From NCBI GenBank assembly GCA_049431945.1, contig JBMTDJ010000004.1, positions 1 through 64,000 of the forward strand: 64,000 bases of DNA. Direction: 5' to 3'. The translations under genes and the position numbers were made by a program. Positions 34,052 to 42,377 of the stretch are shown here, one piece after another; position 1 is the first letter of the stretch, and each line of letters starts with the position of its first letter. This DNA comes from Mxb001 sp049431945 (GTDB taxonomy: Bacteria > Actinomycetota > Actinomycetes > S36-B12). A model generated the notes under the pieces. That model was not told where the DNA came from. It ran no database searches and was given only the letters and a program-made list of their open reading frames with translations.

Positions 34052-34702
34052 ATGGCGGAGTCCGGGGACGGTGTCGTCGAACTCATCGAGGTCATGGACC
34101 GGCTCCGGTCGCCCGGAGGATGCCCGTGGGATGCGCGACAGACGCACCGCAGTCTCGTCGAGTACCTCCTCGAGGAGGCCTATGAGACGGCGGAAGCGAT
34201 CGAGGTCGGCGACCGAGACGACATGCGCGAGGAGCTCGGTGACCTGCTCCTCCAGGTCGTTTTCCATGCCCGAATAGCCCAGGAGCATCCCGATGATCCC
34301 TGGGACATCGATGACATCGCGCGCGGAATCTCGGCGAAGTTGGTACGTCGCCATCCGCATGTCTTCGACGATGCGTCCGGCGCGCTGACGTCTGCGGAGC
34401 AGGTCGAGTCGCAGTGGCACGACCTCAAGGCGCAGGAGAAGGGCCGAGCCTCGGTGACCGAGGGCATCCCGGAGGCGCTGCCCGCGCTGCTGCGGGCCGC
34501 CAAGGTCCTCTCGCGAAGCGAGCGGCTTGATGTGGCCGTGCCCGGGGCTCCGGTGCCCGACATCGCAGACGAGGAGGCGCTGGGCGACATTCTGCTGGCG
34601 ATCGTGGCGGCAGGACGTCGGCGGGGCTGGGACGCTGAGGCTGCGCTTCGTGATGCGGTACGCCGTCAAGTGCAGCGCATCCGCGACGCGGAGGGCGCGT
34701 GA
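34052..34702 (+). CDS. mazG: Nucleoside triphosphate pyrophosphohydrolase MazG
   Basis: MazG hydrolyses NTPs and damaged nucleotides to monophosphates. The 216-aa protein has one clear MazG metal motif set, LEEAYETAEAIE (ExxE) and REELGDLLLQVVFHARI (ExxD), after the substrate segment CPWDARQTH. The C-terminal half is weaker, so this looks like the actinobacterial form with one active and one decayed repeat. It overlaps the DUF885 gene by 4 nt. Confidence 0.93.
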   Translation: MAESGDGVVELIEVMDRLRSPGGCPWDARQTHRSLVEYLLEEAYETAEAIEVGDRDDMREELGDLLLQVVFHARIAQEHPDDPWDIDDIARGISAKLVRRHPHVFDDASGALTSAEQVESQWHDLKAQEKGRASVTEGIPEALPALLRAAKVLSRSERLDVAVPGAPVPDIADEEALGDILLAIVAAGRRRGWDAEAALRDAVRRQVQRIRDAEGA

Positions 34703-36321
34703 GCGCATCTGACGATCTCAGCACGGTGGCGGCGCGGGCACGCGACGTCATCTTTGACTTCGACCCCGTGCGTGCCACGTCCTCGGGAGTGCATGATCGC
34801 GACAGTCTCCTTCCGGACTTCGGACGCGACTCCGTCGATGCGCACGTGCGAGCGGTCGACGACGTCCTCACGGCCATCGACGGCATCGACGATCTTGACT
34901 TGGCGGTCGATGAGCAGGTGGATCTGGAGATCCTGCGCGGGCACCTCGTCGCGAGAGCGTTCGATCTCACCGAGATCGCCCGCCATACATGGGATCCACT
35001 GACATGGGATCCGGCCAGCGGTCTGCACGCCTTGGCGATTCGCGACTTCGCCCCCGCCTCCGATCGCCTGGCAAGCGCGAACGCTCGGCTCGCAGCGGTG
35101 CCGGAGTTCCTCGACATGGCCGAGAGGACCCTCGGCGAGATGTCGGCTGTCCACGTCGAGACGGCCATGCAAAGGCTCAGTGGATTCGATGCCGTCCTCG
35201 ACGAACTCAGCGACCTTGGGCCGCTCGACTCCGATGCGGTGGACGCGGCGCGCACTGCCGTTGCTGTCCATGGACGGTGGCTCTCGGACCGTCTGTCGGC
35301 GGCTCGGCGTGATCCTCGGTTCGGAGTGCGGCTCTATAGCGCTTCGGTGTGGCACCACCTGGACGAGGAGATCGCCCCCGTTCAGGTGCTCGAACGTGCC
35401 GAGGCCCACCTCGACCATGTCACCGCTCGCCTGCGGGAGGTCTCCGCGGAGTACCTGGATGAGTCTGGACGTTCGCCTGATGTCGTACGCCGTGCGCTCG
35501 CCCGAGCAGCCGTCGTCGATGCTGACGATGTCGTGCCCGCCATCGAGTCGGCCCTGAAGCGGGCTGAGCAATTCGTCAGGGACCACGACCTGCTCACGGT
35601 TCCACACGAGGTGATCCGGGTCGGGGACATGCCGCGGATCCACCGCGGCGTTGCCGTGGCCTACTGCGACGCCCCGGGCCCCTTGGAGCCCGTCGGCGCC
35701 CCGACCTACGTGGCCGTCGCTCCGCCCCCTGACGCCTGGTCAGCCGATCAGGTCGCGTCGTTCCTGCGCGAATACAACGCCGATCTCCTCCACGACCTCA
35801 CCGTCCACGAGGCAATGCCCGGTCATGCCGTCCAGCTCGCGCGCGCACGCCTGTCCACGTCGTCGTCGTTGGTCCGTCGGATTGCCCCGTCTGGTGTGTT
35901 CATCGAGGGGTGGGCGGTCTACGCCGAGGAGCTCATGGCGGATCGCGGCTATCTCCCGGACGACCAGCCCGGTGCTGACCTCCGGCTACGGCTCCAGCAA
36001 CTCAAGATGCAGGCGCGCATGACCCTCAACGCGATCCTCGATGCGCGAGTCCATGGCGGTGACATCGATGAGGTCGGGGCGATAGAACTCCTTCGCCGTC
36101 GGGGCTTCCAGGAACAGTCCGAGGCGGCCGGCAAGTGGCGTAGGGCCCTGCTTACCGCGGGGCAGTTGCCCACCTACTTCGTCGGCTGGTGGGGCGTTCG
36201 AGAGCTCATCGACGACCTCAGGGTGCTGCACCCGGACTGGACTGATCGCGCGATCCATGACCTCGTGCTCGATCAGGGATCCATCGGTCCACGCCACCTG
36301 CGGGCCACCCTGGGACTGTGA
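34699..36321 (+). CDS. DUF885 family putative metallopeptidase
   Basis: A 540-aa protein of the DUF885 family. The key segment is DLTVHEAMPGHAVQLARA, a zinc-ligand-like HExxxGH motif at about residue 372, followed by IEGWAVYAEELMAD, which supplies the third ligand. These features place it with mostly uncharacterised zinc metallopeptidases that act on small peptides. No signal peptide is visible, so it should be cytosolic. GTG overlaps the mazG stop. Confidence 0.88.
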   Translation: MSASDDLSTVAARARDVIFDFDPVRATSSGVHDRDSLLPDFGRDSVDAHVRAVDDVLTAIDGIDDLDLAVDEQVDLEILRGHLVARAFDLTEIARHTWDPLTWDPASGLHALAIRDFAPASDRLASANARLAAVPEFLDMAERTLGEMSAVHVETAMQRLSGFDAVLDELSDLGPLDSDAVDAARTAVAVHGRWLSDRLSAARRDPRFGVRLYSASVWHHLDEEIAPVQVLERAEAHLDHVTARLREVSAEYLDESGRSPDVVRRALARAAVVDADDVVPAIESALKRAEQFVRDHDLLTVPHEVIRVGDMPRIHRGVAVAYCDAPGPLEPVGAPTYVAVAPPPDAWSADQVASFLREYNADLLHDLTVHEAMPGHAVQLARARLSTSSSLVRRIAPSGVFIEGWAVYAEELMADRGYLPDDQPGADLRLRLQQLKMQARMTLNAILDARVHGGDIDEVGAIELLRRRGFQEQSEAAGKWRRALLTAGQLPTYFVGWWGVRELIDDLRVLHPDWTDRAIHDLVLDQGSIGPRHLRATLGL

Positions 36322-36344
36322 TCCGCGCTGCTCGCTCCGGTGGA

Positions 36345-36350
36345 TAGGGT
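36345..36350 (+). promoter_or_regulatory. Probable -10 box of eno
   Basis: TAGGGT lies 7 nt before eno ATG 36358 with no Shine-Dalgarno, which suggests a leaderless message. Confidence 0.42.
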
Positions 36351-36357
36351 CGCCCCC

Positions 36358-37644
36358 ATGGCCAGCATCGATGACGTCATCGCCCGGGAGATCCTCGACT
36401 CTCGCGGCAACCCCACGGTCGAGGTCGAGGTCGTCCTCGACGATGGCGCAGCCGCGCGCGCTGCCGTCCCTTCAGGAGCCTCGACGGGGGCCTTCGAGGC
36501 TTCTGAGCGTCGCGACGACGATGCGGCGCGCTACCTGGGTAAAGGCGTGCTCGCCGCAGTAGCAGCGGTGGAGGACGAGATCGCCCCGGAGATCCTCGGC
36601 ATCGATGCTTCCGAGCAGCGGCTCATCGATCAGGTGATGTGCGACCTGGATGGCACGCCCAACAAGGCCCGGCTTGGGGCCAACGCCATCCTGGGGGTCT
36701 CCCTCGCGGTGGCCCGCGCTGCCGCAGCCTCGGCAGACCTTCCCCTCTTCCGCTATGTCGGCGGCCCTAACGCCCACGTGCTGCCCGTCCCGATGATGAA
36801 CATTCTCAACGGTGGCGCACACGCCGACACCGATGTCGACATCCAGGAGTTCATGGTCGCCCCCGTCGGTGCCGCGACGTTCGGCGAAGCGCTGCGGTGG
36901 GGAGCGGAGACCTACCACGCGCTCAAGGCAGTCTTGCGCGAACGAGGATTGGCGACGGGACTCGGCGACGAGGGCGGCTTCGCGCCGAGCCTGTCGAGCA
37001 ATCGTGCCGCCCTCGAACTCATCGTCGAGGCCATCGGTCGCGCGGGTCTGTCGGTCGGCAGCGACATGGCGCTCGCACTCGATGTCGCATCGACGGAGTT
37101 CTACCGCGATGGCAGTTATCGCTTCGAGGGCGCTGATCGCTCGAGCGAGTGGATGACGGGCTACTACGAAGGTCTCCTCGCCGACTTCCCGCTCGTGTCG
37201 ATCGAGGATCCACTCGCTGAAGATGACTGGTCGGGCTGGGTTCACTGCACCCAAGCCATCGGCGATCGGGTGCAGCTTGTCGGTGATGACCTCTTCGTCA
37301 CCAACCCCGAGCGGCTCGCACGAGGAATCGCTGAGGGAGCAGCCAACGCCCTGCTCGTCAAGGTCAATCAGATCGGGACGCTCACCGAGACGCTCGACGC
37401 CGTCTCCCTCGCCCAAAGCAATGGGTACCGCTGCATGATGAGCCACCGCTCTGGCGAGACCGAGGACACGACGATCGCGGATCTCGCAGTCGCGGTCAAT
37501 GCGGGCCAGATCAAGACGGGGGCACCGGCCCGATCCGAGCGGGTCGCCAAGTACAACCAGTTGCTCCGCATCGAGGAGGAGCTCGACGACGCCGGCCGCT
37601 ACGCCGGCGCCGCGGCGTTCCCGCGCTCGCGCGCCACTGCGTGA
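36358..37644 (+). CDS. eno: Enolase
   Basis: Enolase converts 2-phosphoglycerate to phosphoenolpyruvate. The 428-aa protein has the full family signature: REILDSRGNPTVEVEV, PSGASTGAFEA, GDEGGFAPS, the metal-site EDPLAEDDW, VGDDLFVTN, LLVKVNQIGT, the catalytic lysine loop and SHRSGETEDT. ATG 36358 is chosen over an upstream in-frame GTG because the conserved start MASIDDVIAREI begins there and the -10 box lies just before. Confidence 0.98.
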   Translation: MASIDDVIAREILDSRGNPTVEVEVVLDDGAAARAAVPSGASTGAFEASERRDDDAARYLGKGVLAAVAAVEDEIAPEILGIDASEQRLIDQVMCDLDGTPNKARLGANAILGVSLAVARAAAASADLPLFRYVGGPNAHVLPVPMMNILNGGAHADTDVDIQEFMVAPVGAATFGEALRWGAETYHALKAVLRERGLATGLGDEGGFAPSLSSNRAALELIVEAIGRAGLSVGSDMALALDVASTEFYRDGSYRFEGADRSSEWMTGYYEGLLADFPLVSIEDPLAEDDWSGWVHCTQAIGDRVQLVGDDLFVTNPERLARGIAEGAANALLVKVNQIGTLTETLDAVSLAQSNGYRCMMSHRSGETEDTTIADLAVAVNAGQIKTGAPARSERVAKYNQLLRIEEELDDAGRYAGAAAFPRSRATA

Positions 37645-37656
37645 GAGCATGGACGG

Positions 37657-38034
37657 GTGTCCGCGACCCGTCCTGCCCTCACTGGGCGCGCGGCCATCCT
37701 CGTCCTCGTGCTGGCCGCCCTCGTGGTCACGCTCGCCATTCCCCTGCGGGCCTGGCTGGCCCAGCGCTCGGAGATCGCCGCCCTCGAGGCCGATGTCGCG
37801 GCAGCGCACGAGCGGGTGGCTGACCTGGAAGCCGAACTCCAGGACTGGGAGGACCCGGCCTTCATCGTCGCCCAGGCGCGCAGCCGACTGCACTTCGTCT
37901 TCCCGGGCGAGGTGGGTTACGTCGTGCTGGGCGAAGATGATCGTCCCGTCGTCGCGAGCGAGACCGAGTCGACAGACGCCACCCCCTGGTATTCGCGACT
38001 GTGGGAGTCCGCGCGCCAGGCCGATCGCTCGTGA
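37657..38034 (+). CDS. ftsB: Septum formation initiator FtsB/DivIC
   Basis: A 125-aa bitopic division protein with one membrane helix (about residues 13-33) and a periplasmic coiled coil (EIAALEADVAAAHERVADLE). The C-terminal PAFIVAQARSRLHFVFPGE is typical of FtsB/DivIC. It should work with FtsL and FtsQ in activating septal peptidoglycan synthesis. It starts with GTG 12 nt after eno. The eno-divIC-DUF501-ppx order is the standard actinobacterial one (Rv1023-Rv1026). Confidence 0.92.
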   Translation: MSATRPALTGRAAILVLVLAALVVTLAIPLRAWLAQRSEIAALEADVAAAHERVADLEAELQDWEDPAFIVAQARSRLHFVFPGEVGYVVLGEDDRPVVASETESTDATPWYSRLWESARQADRS

Positions 38035-38525
38035 TTGACCAGACCGACCTCGAGGCGATCACGCAGCAACTCGGACGCGAGCCGCGTGACATCGTCCGTG
38101 TCGCGCATCGATGCCCCTGCGGACGACCGGACGTCGTGGTCACCGCGCCGAGATTGTCCGACGGCACTCCCTTCCCGACGACCTACTACCTGACATGTCC
38201 ACGTGCCGCCTCGGCGGTGGGTCGACTCGAGGGAAGTGGTGTCATGCGACAGATGGAGGCGGGGCTCGAGGCGGACCCCGACCTGCGAGAGGGGTATGCG
38301 GCCGCGCACATGGACTATCTGGCGGCCCGCGACGTGCTTGGCGACGTACCTGAGATCGCCGGTATCTCCGCCGGTGGCATGCCCGATCGGGTGAAGTGCC
38401 TCCACGTCCTGCTCGCCCACGCCCTTGCCGCCGGCCCGGGTATCAATCCGCTGGGAGATCGGACTCGTGAACTCGTAGGGGAATGGTGGCAGGGCCACTC
38501 CTGCGCAGAGGACGGAGCGGGATGA
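38031..38525 (+). CDS. DUF501 family protein
   Basis: A 164-aa conserved actinobacterial protein of unknown function. Conserved features are the HRCPCGRPDVVVTAPRL start, FPTTYYLTCPRA with the cysteines, EAGLEADPDLREGYAAAH, and the C-terminal MPDRVKCLHVLLAHAL. The paired Cys residues might bind metal, but this is not shown. GTG 38031 overlaps the ftsB stop (GTGA). ppx overlaps its own stop, so three genes are tightly coupled. Confidence 0.92.
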   Translation: MIDQTDLEAITQQLGREPRDIVRVAHRCPCGRPDVVVTAPRLSDGTPFPTTYYLTCPRAASAVGRLEGSGVMRQMEAGLEADPDLREGYAAAHMDYLAARDVLGDVPEIAGISAGGMPDRVKCLHVLLAHALAAGPGINPLGDRTRELVGEWWQGHSCAEDGAG

Positions 38526-39442
38526 GGGTCGCGGCAATCGACTGCGGAACCAACAGCATCCGTCTGCTCATCGCCGACGTGGAGGGATCGGCCTTGACGG
38601 AGGTTGTGCGCGAGATGACCGTCGTGCGCCTGGGTGAGGGGGTTGATCGCACCGGATCGTTCTCGTCGGCTGCACTCGAGCGCACCTTCGTCGCCTGCGA
38701 CGACTATGCGCGCACGATCGAACGAGCCGGCGTCGAGCGACGAAGATTCGTCGCGACCAGTGCCAGCCGCGATGTGAGCAATCGAGCCGAGTTCGTCGCG
38801 GGCGTCCTCGACAGGCTCGGTGTTGAACCCGAGGTCATCAGCGGAGGTGAGGAGGCCCGCCTGTCCTTCCGTGGGGCGGTCGAGGGACTCAACAGCGCCG
38901 CGCTGGCGCGCCCCCACCTCGTCGTCGATATCGGCGGAGGATCGACGGAGTTCGTCCTCGGGGACGCCAATCCCACGGCGGCTGTGTCGGTGAACATCGG
39001 TTGCGTGCGCATGACCGAGCGCCACCTGCACACCGACCCCCCGACGGACGTCGAGATCGCACGCGTCGAGGCCGACATCGCCGACGCCCTGGACCAGGCT
39101 GCGCGCGACGTAGCCCTGAACGATGCCCGCTCCCTCATCGGGGTCGCGGGGACCGTGACCACCGTCGTGGCGATCGTGCACGACCTACCGGCCTACGACC
39201 CTGCGCTCATCCATGGACTGCGCGCCGATCTGGATCAGGTCGAGGCTGTGACCGCCCGGTTGCTGGCCATGTCCAGGGCGGAGCGGGCGGGCATGCCGGT
39301 CATGCATCCGGGCCGGGTGGATGTCATCGGCGGGGGAGCCCTCGTTCTCCGCGCCATCATGCGACGCACGGGCCTGCCCGTGGTGGCCAGCGAGACCGAC
39401 ATCCTTGACGGAGTGGCCAGGTCCCTGGCCGACGGCAACTGA
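38522..39442 (+). CDS. ppx: Ppx/GppA exopolyphosphatase-family phosphatase
   Basis: A 306-aa ASKHA-fold phosphatase acting on polyphosphate or pppGpp. Motifs are AIDCGTNSIRLLIADV, VRLGEGVDRTG, ATSASRDVSN, VVDIGGGSTEFVLG and the C-terminal GVAGTVTTVVAI. It is the short single-domain form (Rv1026-like), without the HD domain of long Ppx proteins. ATG 38522 overlaps the DUF501 stop by 4 nt. A hairpin follows 18 nt after the stop. Confidence 0.94.
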   Translation: MRVAAIDCGTNSIRLLIADVEGSALTEVVREMTVVRLGEGVDRTGSFSSAALERTFVACDDYARTIERAGVERRRFVATSASRDVSNRAEFVAGVLDRLGVEPEVISGGEEARLSFRGAVEGLNSAALARPHLVVDIGGGSTEFVLGDANPTAAVSVNIGCVRMTERHLHTDPPTDVEIARVEADIADALDQAARDVALNDARSLIGVAGTVTTVVAIVHDLPAYDPALIHGLRADLDQVEAVTARLLAMSRAERAGMPVMHPGRVDVIGGGALVLRAIMRRTGLPVVASETDILDGVARSLADGN

Positions 39443-39460
39443 ACCGAGTCGCCCTGCGCC

Positions 39461-39492
39461 GATTCCGCCCTGCGTCGATTACGGGCGGAATC
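39461..39492 (+). terminator. Hairpin after ppx, probable terminator
   Basis: GATTCCGCCC - 12-nt loop - GGGCGGAATC is a perfect 10-bp stem 18 nt after the ppx stop, at the end of a long operon. There is no U-tract, as is common in high-GC actinobacteria. Confidence 0.5.
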
Positions 39493-39536
39493 CATGCACC
39501 ACCCCGTTCGGCGAGCCGGGGCGGCCGAATTCGTGT

Positions 39537-39544
39537 AAGCGATT
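39537..39544. promoter_or_regulatory. Candidate LacI-family operator core
   Basis: AAGCGATT matches the AANCGNTT core of LacI-family operators and overlaps the first bases of the -35 box (39543-39548) of the adjacent LacI-family gene, suggesting autorepression. Confidence 0.35.
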
Positions 39545-39572
39545 GCGGGACCCTCGTCGTGCGCCGTACACT
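39543..39572 (+). promoter_or_regulatory. Promoter of the LacI-family gene
   Basis: TTGCGG (39543-39548), 18-nt spacer, TACACT (39567-39572). The transcript would have a leader of roughly 80 nt with a GGAGG Shine-Dalgarno. Confidence 0.5.
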
Positions 39573-39659
39573 CCAGATCCAGTCCGGTTCCGGTTCGTGC
39601 CGGAGCGTTGCAGTATCCGACCTTGCCGTTTCCTGACGGACGCGGAGCGGAGGGGAAGC

Positions 39660-40676
39660 GTGTCGATCACCATCCGCGATGTCGCCCAGGCGGCCGGCGT
39701 CTCTACGGCGACCGTGTCGCGGGCACTGCGCGGACTGCCCCACGTGGACCCGGAGACGCGTGAGAGGGTCCGCAAGGTTGCGGCCGAGCTCGACTACGTC
39801 GTGTCGCCCAGCGCCTCCCGCCTCGCCAGCGGCCGGACGGGCACCGTCGCAGTGATCACGCCCTTCATCGACCGGTGGTTCTTCTCCACCGTCCTCTCGG
39901 GCATCAGCGACGTACTCCAGGAAAGCGACGTAGATCTCCTGGTGTACGAAGTCGGCGATCCGGCGACGAGCCCGGGGCTGCCTGCGGAGCGACGGCTGCG
40001 TGGCCGAGTCGACGGCGTCATCGTGGTGACTCTGCCCACCGATGCGCCACGAATCGCCGACATGCTCGAGATTGGCCTTCCCACGAGCTTCATCGGCGTC
40101 CGCTGGCCCGGTGTGCCGTCCGTCTGCATCGACGACGCCGCCGCGGGCCGAATGGCGACCCAGCACCTGATCAACCTCGGGCACGAGCGCATCGGGATCA
40201 TCTCCGGACGTCCGCATGCCTCGACCTCCCAAGCCAGCCGTGCCCAGGGGTACCTCGTGGCGATGCAGGGGGCCGGGCTCGTCCCGGACGAGATCCTCGA
40301 GGCGTACGGCTACTTCACCGTCGCGGGTGGCGAGGCAGCCATGACGTCGTTGCTGTCGCAGCCGCGGCCGCCGACCGCCGTGTTCGCGATGTCGGACGAC
40401 ATGGCATTCGGCGCCATTCGAGCGCTCCAACGTCACGGCATCAGGCCCGGATCGGATATCGCCATTGCCAGCATCGACGGCCACGAGCTCTCTGAACTCC
40501 TCGACCTCACGACGGTCGGGCAACCGGTCGCCCAGATGGGGCGGATGGCCGCGGAGGCTCTGCTCACCCGCATGCTCGGTCAGGACGGGGACACCACGGA
40601 GGAGATCACCGTGCCCACGACCCTCGTCGTGCGCGGGAGTACCGTCGCGACGGATCGGGGATCTTCGCCCATCTGA
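39660..40676 (+). CDS. LacI-family transcriptional regulator
   Basis: A 338-aa regulator. The N-terminal helix-turn-helix (TIRDVAQAAGVSTATVSRAL, residues about 4-23) and hinge helix (SPSASRLASG) are followed by a periplasmic-binding-protein-like ligand domain ending in VPTTLVVRGST. It would bind a sugar or similar small effector, and no sugar transporter is adjacent to identify it. GTG 39660 has GGAGGGG upstream; the longer in-frame extension precedes the HTH and is not credible. A candidate operator lies in its own promoter. Confidence 0.93.
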   Translation: MSITIRDVAQAAGVSTATVSRALRGLPHVDPETRERVRKVAAELDYVVSPSASRLASGRTGTVAVITPFIDRWFFSTVLSGISDVLQESDVDLLVYEVGDPATSPGLPAERRLRGRVDGVIVVTLPTDAPRIADMLEIGLPTSFIGVRWPGVPSVCIDDAAAGRMATQHLINLGHERIGIISGRPHASTSQASRAQGYLVAMQGAGLVPDEILEAYGYFTVAGGEAAMTSLLSQPRPPTAVFAMSDDMAFGAIRALQRHGIRPGSDIAIASIDGHELSELLDLTTVGQPVAQMGRMAAEALLTRMLGQDGDTTEEITVPTTLVVRGSTVATDRGSSPI

Positions 40677-40682
40677 CGCGCG

Positions 40683-40688
40683 TAGGCT
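40683..40688 (+). promoter_or_regulatory. Probable -10 box of the dienelactone hydrolase gene
   Basis: TAGGCT lies exactly 6 nt before ATG 40695, which supports that ATG over the GTG at 40689 and suggests a leaderless transcript. Confidence 0.42.
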
Positions 40689-40694
40689 GTGACC

Positions 40695-41390
40695 ATGCCT
40701 AGCGTCGATATACCCAGCGGCACAGATGGTCTCACCGGGTATCTTGCGACTCCCGCGTCCGGACGCGGCCCGGGAGTGGTGCTCATCCAGGAATGGTGGG
40801 GCATCGTGCCGCACATCGAGTCCGTCGCCGATCGCTTGGCGGGCGCCGGATTCGTTGCGCTCGCTCCTGACCTCTTCCGCGGACAGCACACCACCGAGCC
40901 GGACGAGGCCGGCAAGCTCATGATGGGGCTTCGCGTGGAGTCCGCGGGATCGGATATTGCTGCCGCGGCCAACCACCTCGTGCGCAGCGGCCTGCTCACG
41001 AGTGCGCAGGCGGGCTGCGTCGGCTTCTGCATGGGCGGCGGCCTCGCGCTACTCGCTCCGACGGTGAGCCCGGACATTGACTGCACCGTTGGCTTCTACC
41101 CGGCGATGCCCTGGCCCGACTACCACCCCGACTGGGCGCGCTATGCAGGCAAGGAGGCGCTGATCCACCAGTGCGAGGCCGATCTGCCGTCGACCGGTCC
41201 CGACATCACGCGGTACGCCGAGGAGATCGCTGCACATGGCGGGGTCGCGGTCGTCGAGAGCTATCCCGGCACTCTGCACGCGTTCTTCAACGATGACCGG
41301 CCGGAGGTGCACGACGCCTCTGCATCGGCTCTTGCCTGGGCTCGCACCGTGGACTTCCTGCATCGTCGACTCGACGGACCCTTCCGCTGA
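40695..41390 (+). CDS. Dienelactone hydrolase-family protein
   Basis: A 231-aa alpha/beta hydrolase of the dienelactone hydrolase family. The nucleophile is Cys in VGFCMGGGLAL, with the catalytic His in SYPGTLHAFFND and the N-terminal VVLIQEWWGI. Classical members open dienelactones in chloroaromatic degradation, but most homologues have unknown substrates and no catabolic genes are nearby. It forms a unit with the uracil-DNA glycosylase gene, which begins at or just after its stop. Confidence 0.9.
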   Translation: MPSVDIPSGTDGLTGYLATPASGRGPGVVLIQEWWGIVPHIESVADRLAGAGFVALAPDLFRGQHTTEPDEAGKLMMGLRVESAGSDIAAAANHLVRSGLLTSAQAGCVGFCMGGGLALLAPTVSPDIDCTVGFYPAMPWPDYHPDWARYAGKEALIHQCEADLPSTGPDITRYAEEIAAHGGVAVVESYPGTLHAFFNDDRPEVHDASASALAWARTVDFLHRRLDGPFR

Positions 41391-42115
41391 CCGTCGGTGC
41401 AGCCACTCCCGCCGCTGTACGACGTGCCGCGGATCGAGCGAGCGATCTCGCCGAACTCGATGCGGCGATCGTGCAGTGCCGCGCCTGTCCGCGGCTCGTG
41501 CGCTGGTGCGAGCAGGTGGCGCGCGAGAGACGTGCCGCCTACCGGGACGAGGAGTACTGGGCGCGGCCGATCACCGGGTTCGGCGACCCGCGTCCGGGCG
41601 TGCTCATCGTCGGGCTGGCGCCTGCGGCGCACGGGGCCAACCGCACGGGGCGGGTATTCACCGGCGATCGCAGCGGCGACTGGCTCTTCGCCTCGCTGCA
41701 CCGCGTCGGTGCTGCCGCGCTGCCGACGTCGATCTCAGCCGATGATGGGCAGTGGCTCGACGACGTTCGCATCACGGCCGCGGTGCGCTGCGCACCACCC
41801 GGCAATGCACCGACGCCGAAGGAGCGCGACACCTGCGCTCCGTGGCTCGTCCGCGAGATCGCGCTCACGGCGCCGCGCGTACTCGTCGCGCTCGGAGGAT
41901 TCGCGTGGCAGTCCGTCCTGCGGGCACTCGCCGATCTGGGGGAGCCGTTGCCCTCACCACGACCGAAGTTCGGCCATGGTGTGTCGGCGCAGGTGCGCGA
42001 CAGGTGGGTCCTGGGCTGCTACCACCCGAGTCAGCAGAACACGTTCACCGGACGGCTCACCGAGTCCATGCTCGACGAGGTCCTCGCCCGAGCCCGCGAA
42101 CTCGCCGCGCCCTAG
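41387..42115 (+). CDS. Uracil-DNA glycosylase, family 5 (UdgB-like), probable CTG start
   Basis: This enzyme removes uracil and other deaminated bases from DNA. The motif GLAPAAHGANRTGRVFTGD and the second motif YHPSQQNTFTG identify family 5. Cysteines in CRACPRL, AVRCAPPGN and RDTCAPW are the expected 4Fe-4S ligands. The first ATG/GTG/TTG in frame is GTG 41471, which would cut off the usual helix before CRACP. Upstream in frame the sequence reads SDLAELDAAI, as in other family members, back to a CTG at 41387. That CTG overlaps the stop of the previous gene as CTGA, like the ATGA/GTGA overlaps elsewhere. With it the protein has 242 aa, and with GTG 214 aa. Confidence 0.88.
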   Translation: MTVGAATPAAVRRAADRASDLAELDAAIVQCRACPRLVRWCEQVARERRAAYRDEEYWARPITGFGDPRPGVLIVGLAPAAHGANRTGRVFTGDRSGDWLFASLHRVGAAALPTSISADDGQWLDDVRITAAVRCAPPGNAPTPKERDTCAPWLVREIALTAPRVLVALGGFAWQSVLRALADLGEPLPSPRPKFGHGVSAQVRDRWVLGCYHPSQQNTFTGRLTESMLDEVLARARELAAP

Positions 42116-42174
42116 GCGATCCGGTCGCGCCGCCGCGACCGTCGCCGGGAGGGCCCGTGCCACCCGGGTAACGG

Positions 42175-42248
42175 TGCCTCCGGAGGGGATCGAACCCTCA
42201 CTGGACCGGGTTTAAGCCGGGCGTCTCTGCCAATTGGACTACGGAGGC
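42175..42248 (-). tRNA. Class I tRNA with a leucine-type UAA anticodon
   Basis: A 74-nt cloverleaf on the minus strand: acceptor GCCTCCG/CGGAGGC, discriminator A, T-arm GAGGG-TTCGATC-CCCTC, and an anticodon loop CTTAAAC on a CCGG/CCGG stem with one C-U mismatch at 27-43. The anticodon is UAA (reads UUA, Leu). The D-arm, with a 3-bp stem GTC/GAC and an 11-nt loop containing GG, resembles that of tRNA-Leu, but the variable region is only 5 nt (CCAGT) and not the long class II arm. CCA is not encoded. All standard conserved T-loop and D-loop bases are present, so it does not look like a decayed pseudogene. Confidence 0.85.
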
Positions 42249-42317
42249 CCTCCAAGCCTAGGCGCCTACGCACAGGGTGCTCCGACCCCGGATCGCGGGG
42301 CGCCCCGCTCGTGGGGA

Positions 42318-42345
42318 TTGCTTCCGGGCCCGAATCGGTTAACGT
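42318..42345 (+). promoter_or_regulatory. Promoter of the Bax-inhibitor-1 family gene
   Basis: TTGCTT (42318-42323), 16-nt spacer, TAACGT (42340-42345). The leader of about 65 nt contains a 7-bp hairpin and a Shine-Dalgarno. Confidence 0.45.
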
Positions 42346-42377
42346 GGAGAGGAAGCGGGCGAGTGCCCGCTCCACGG

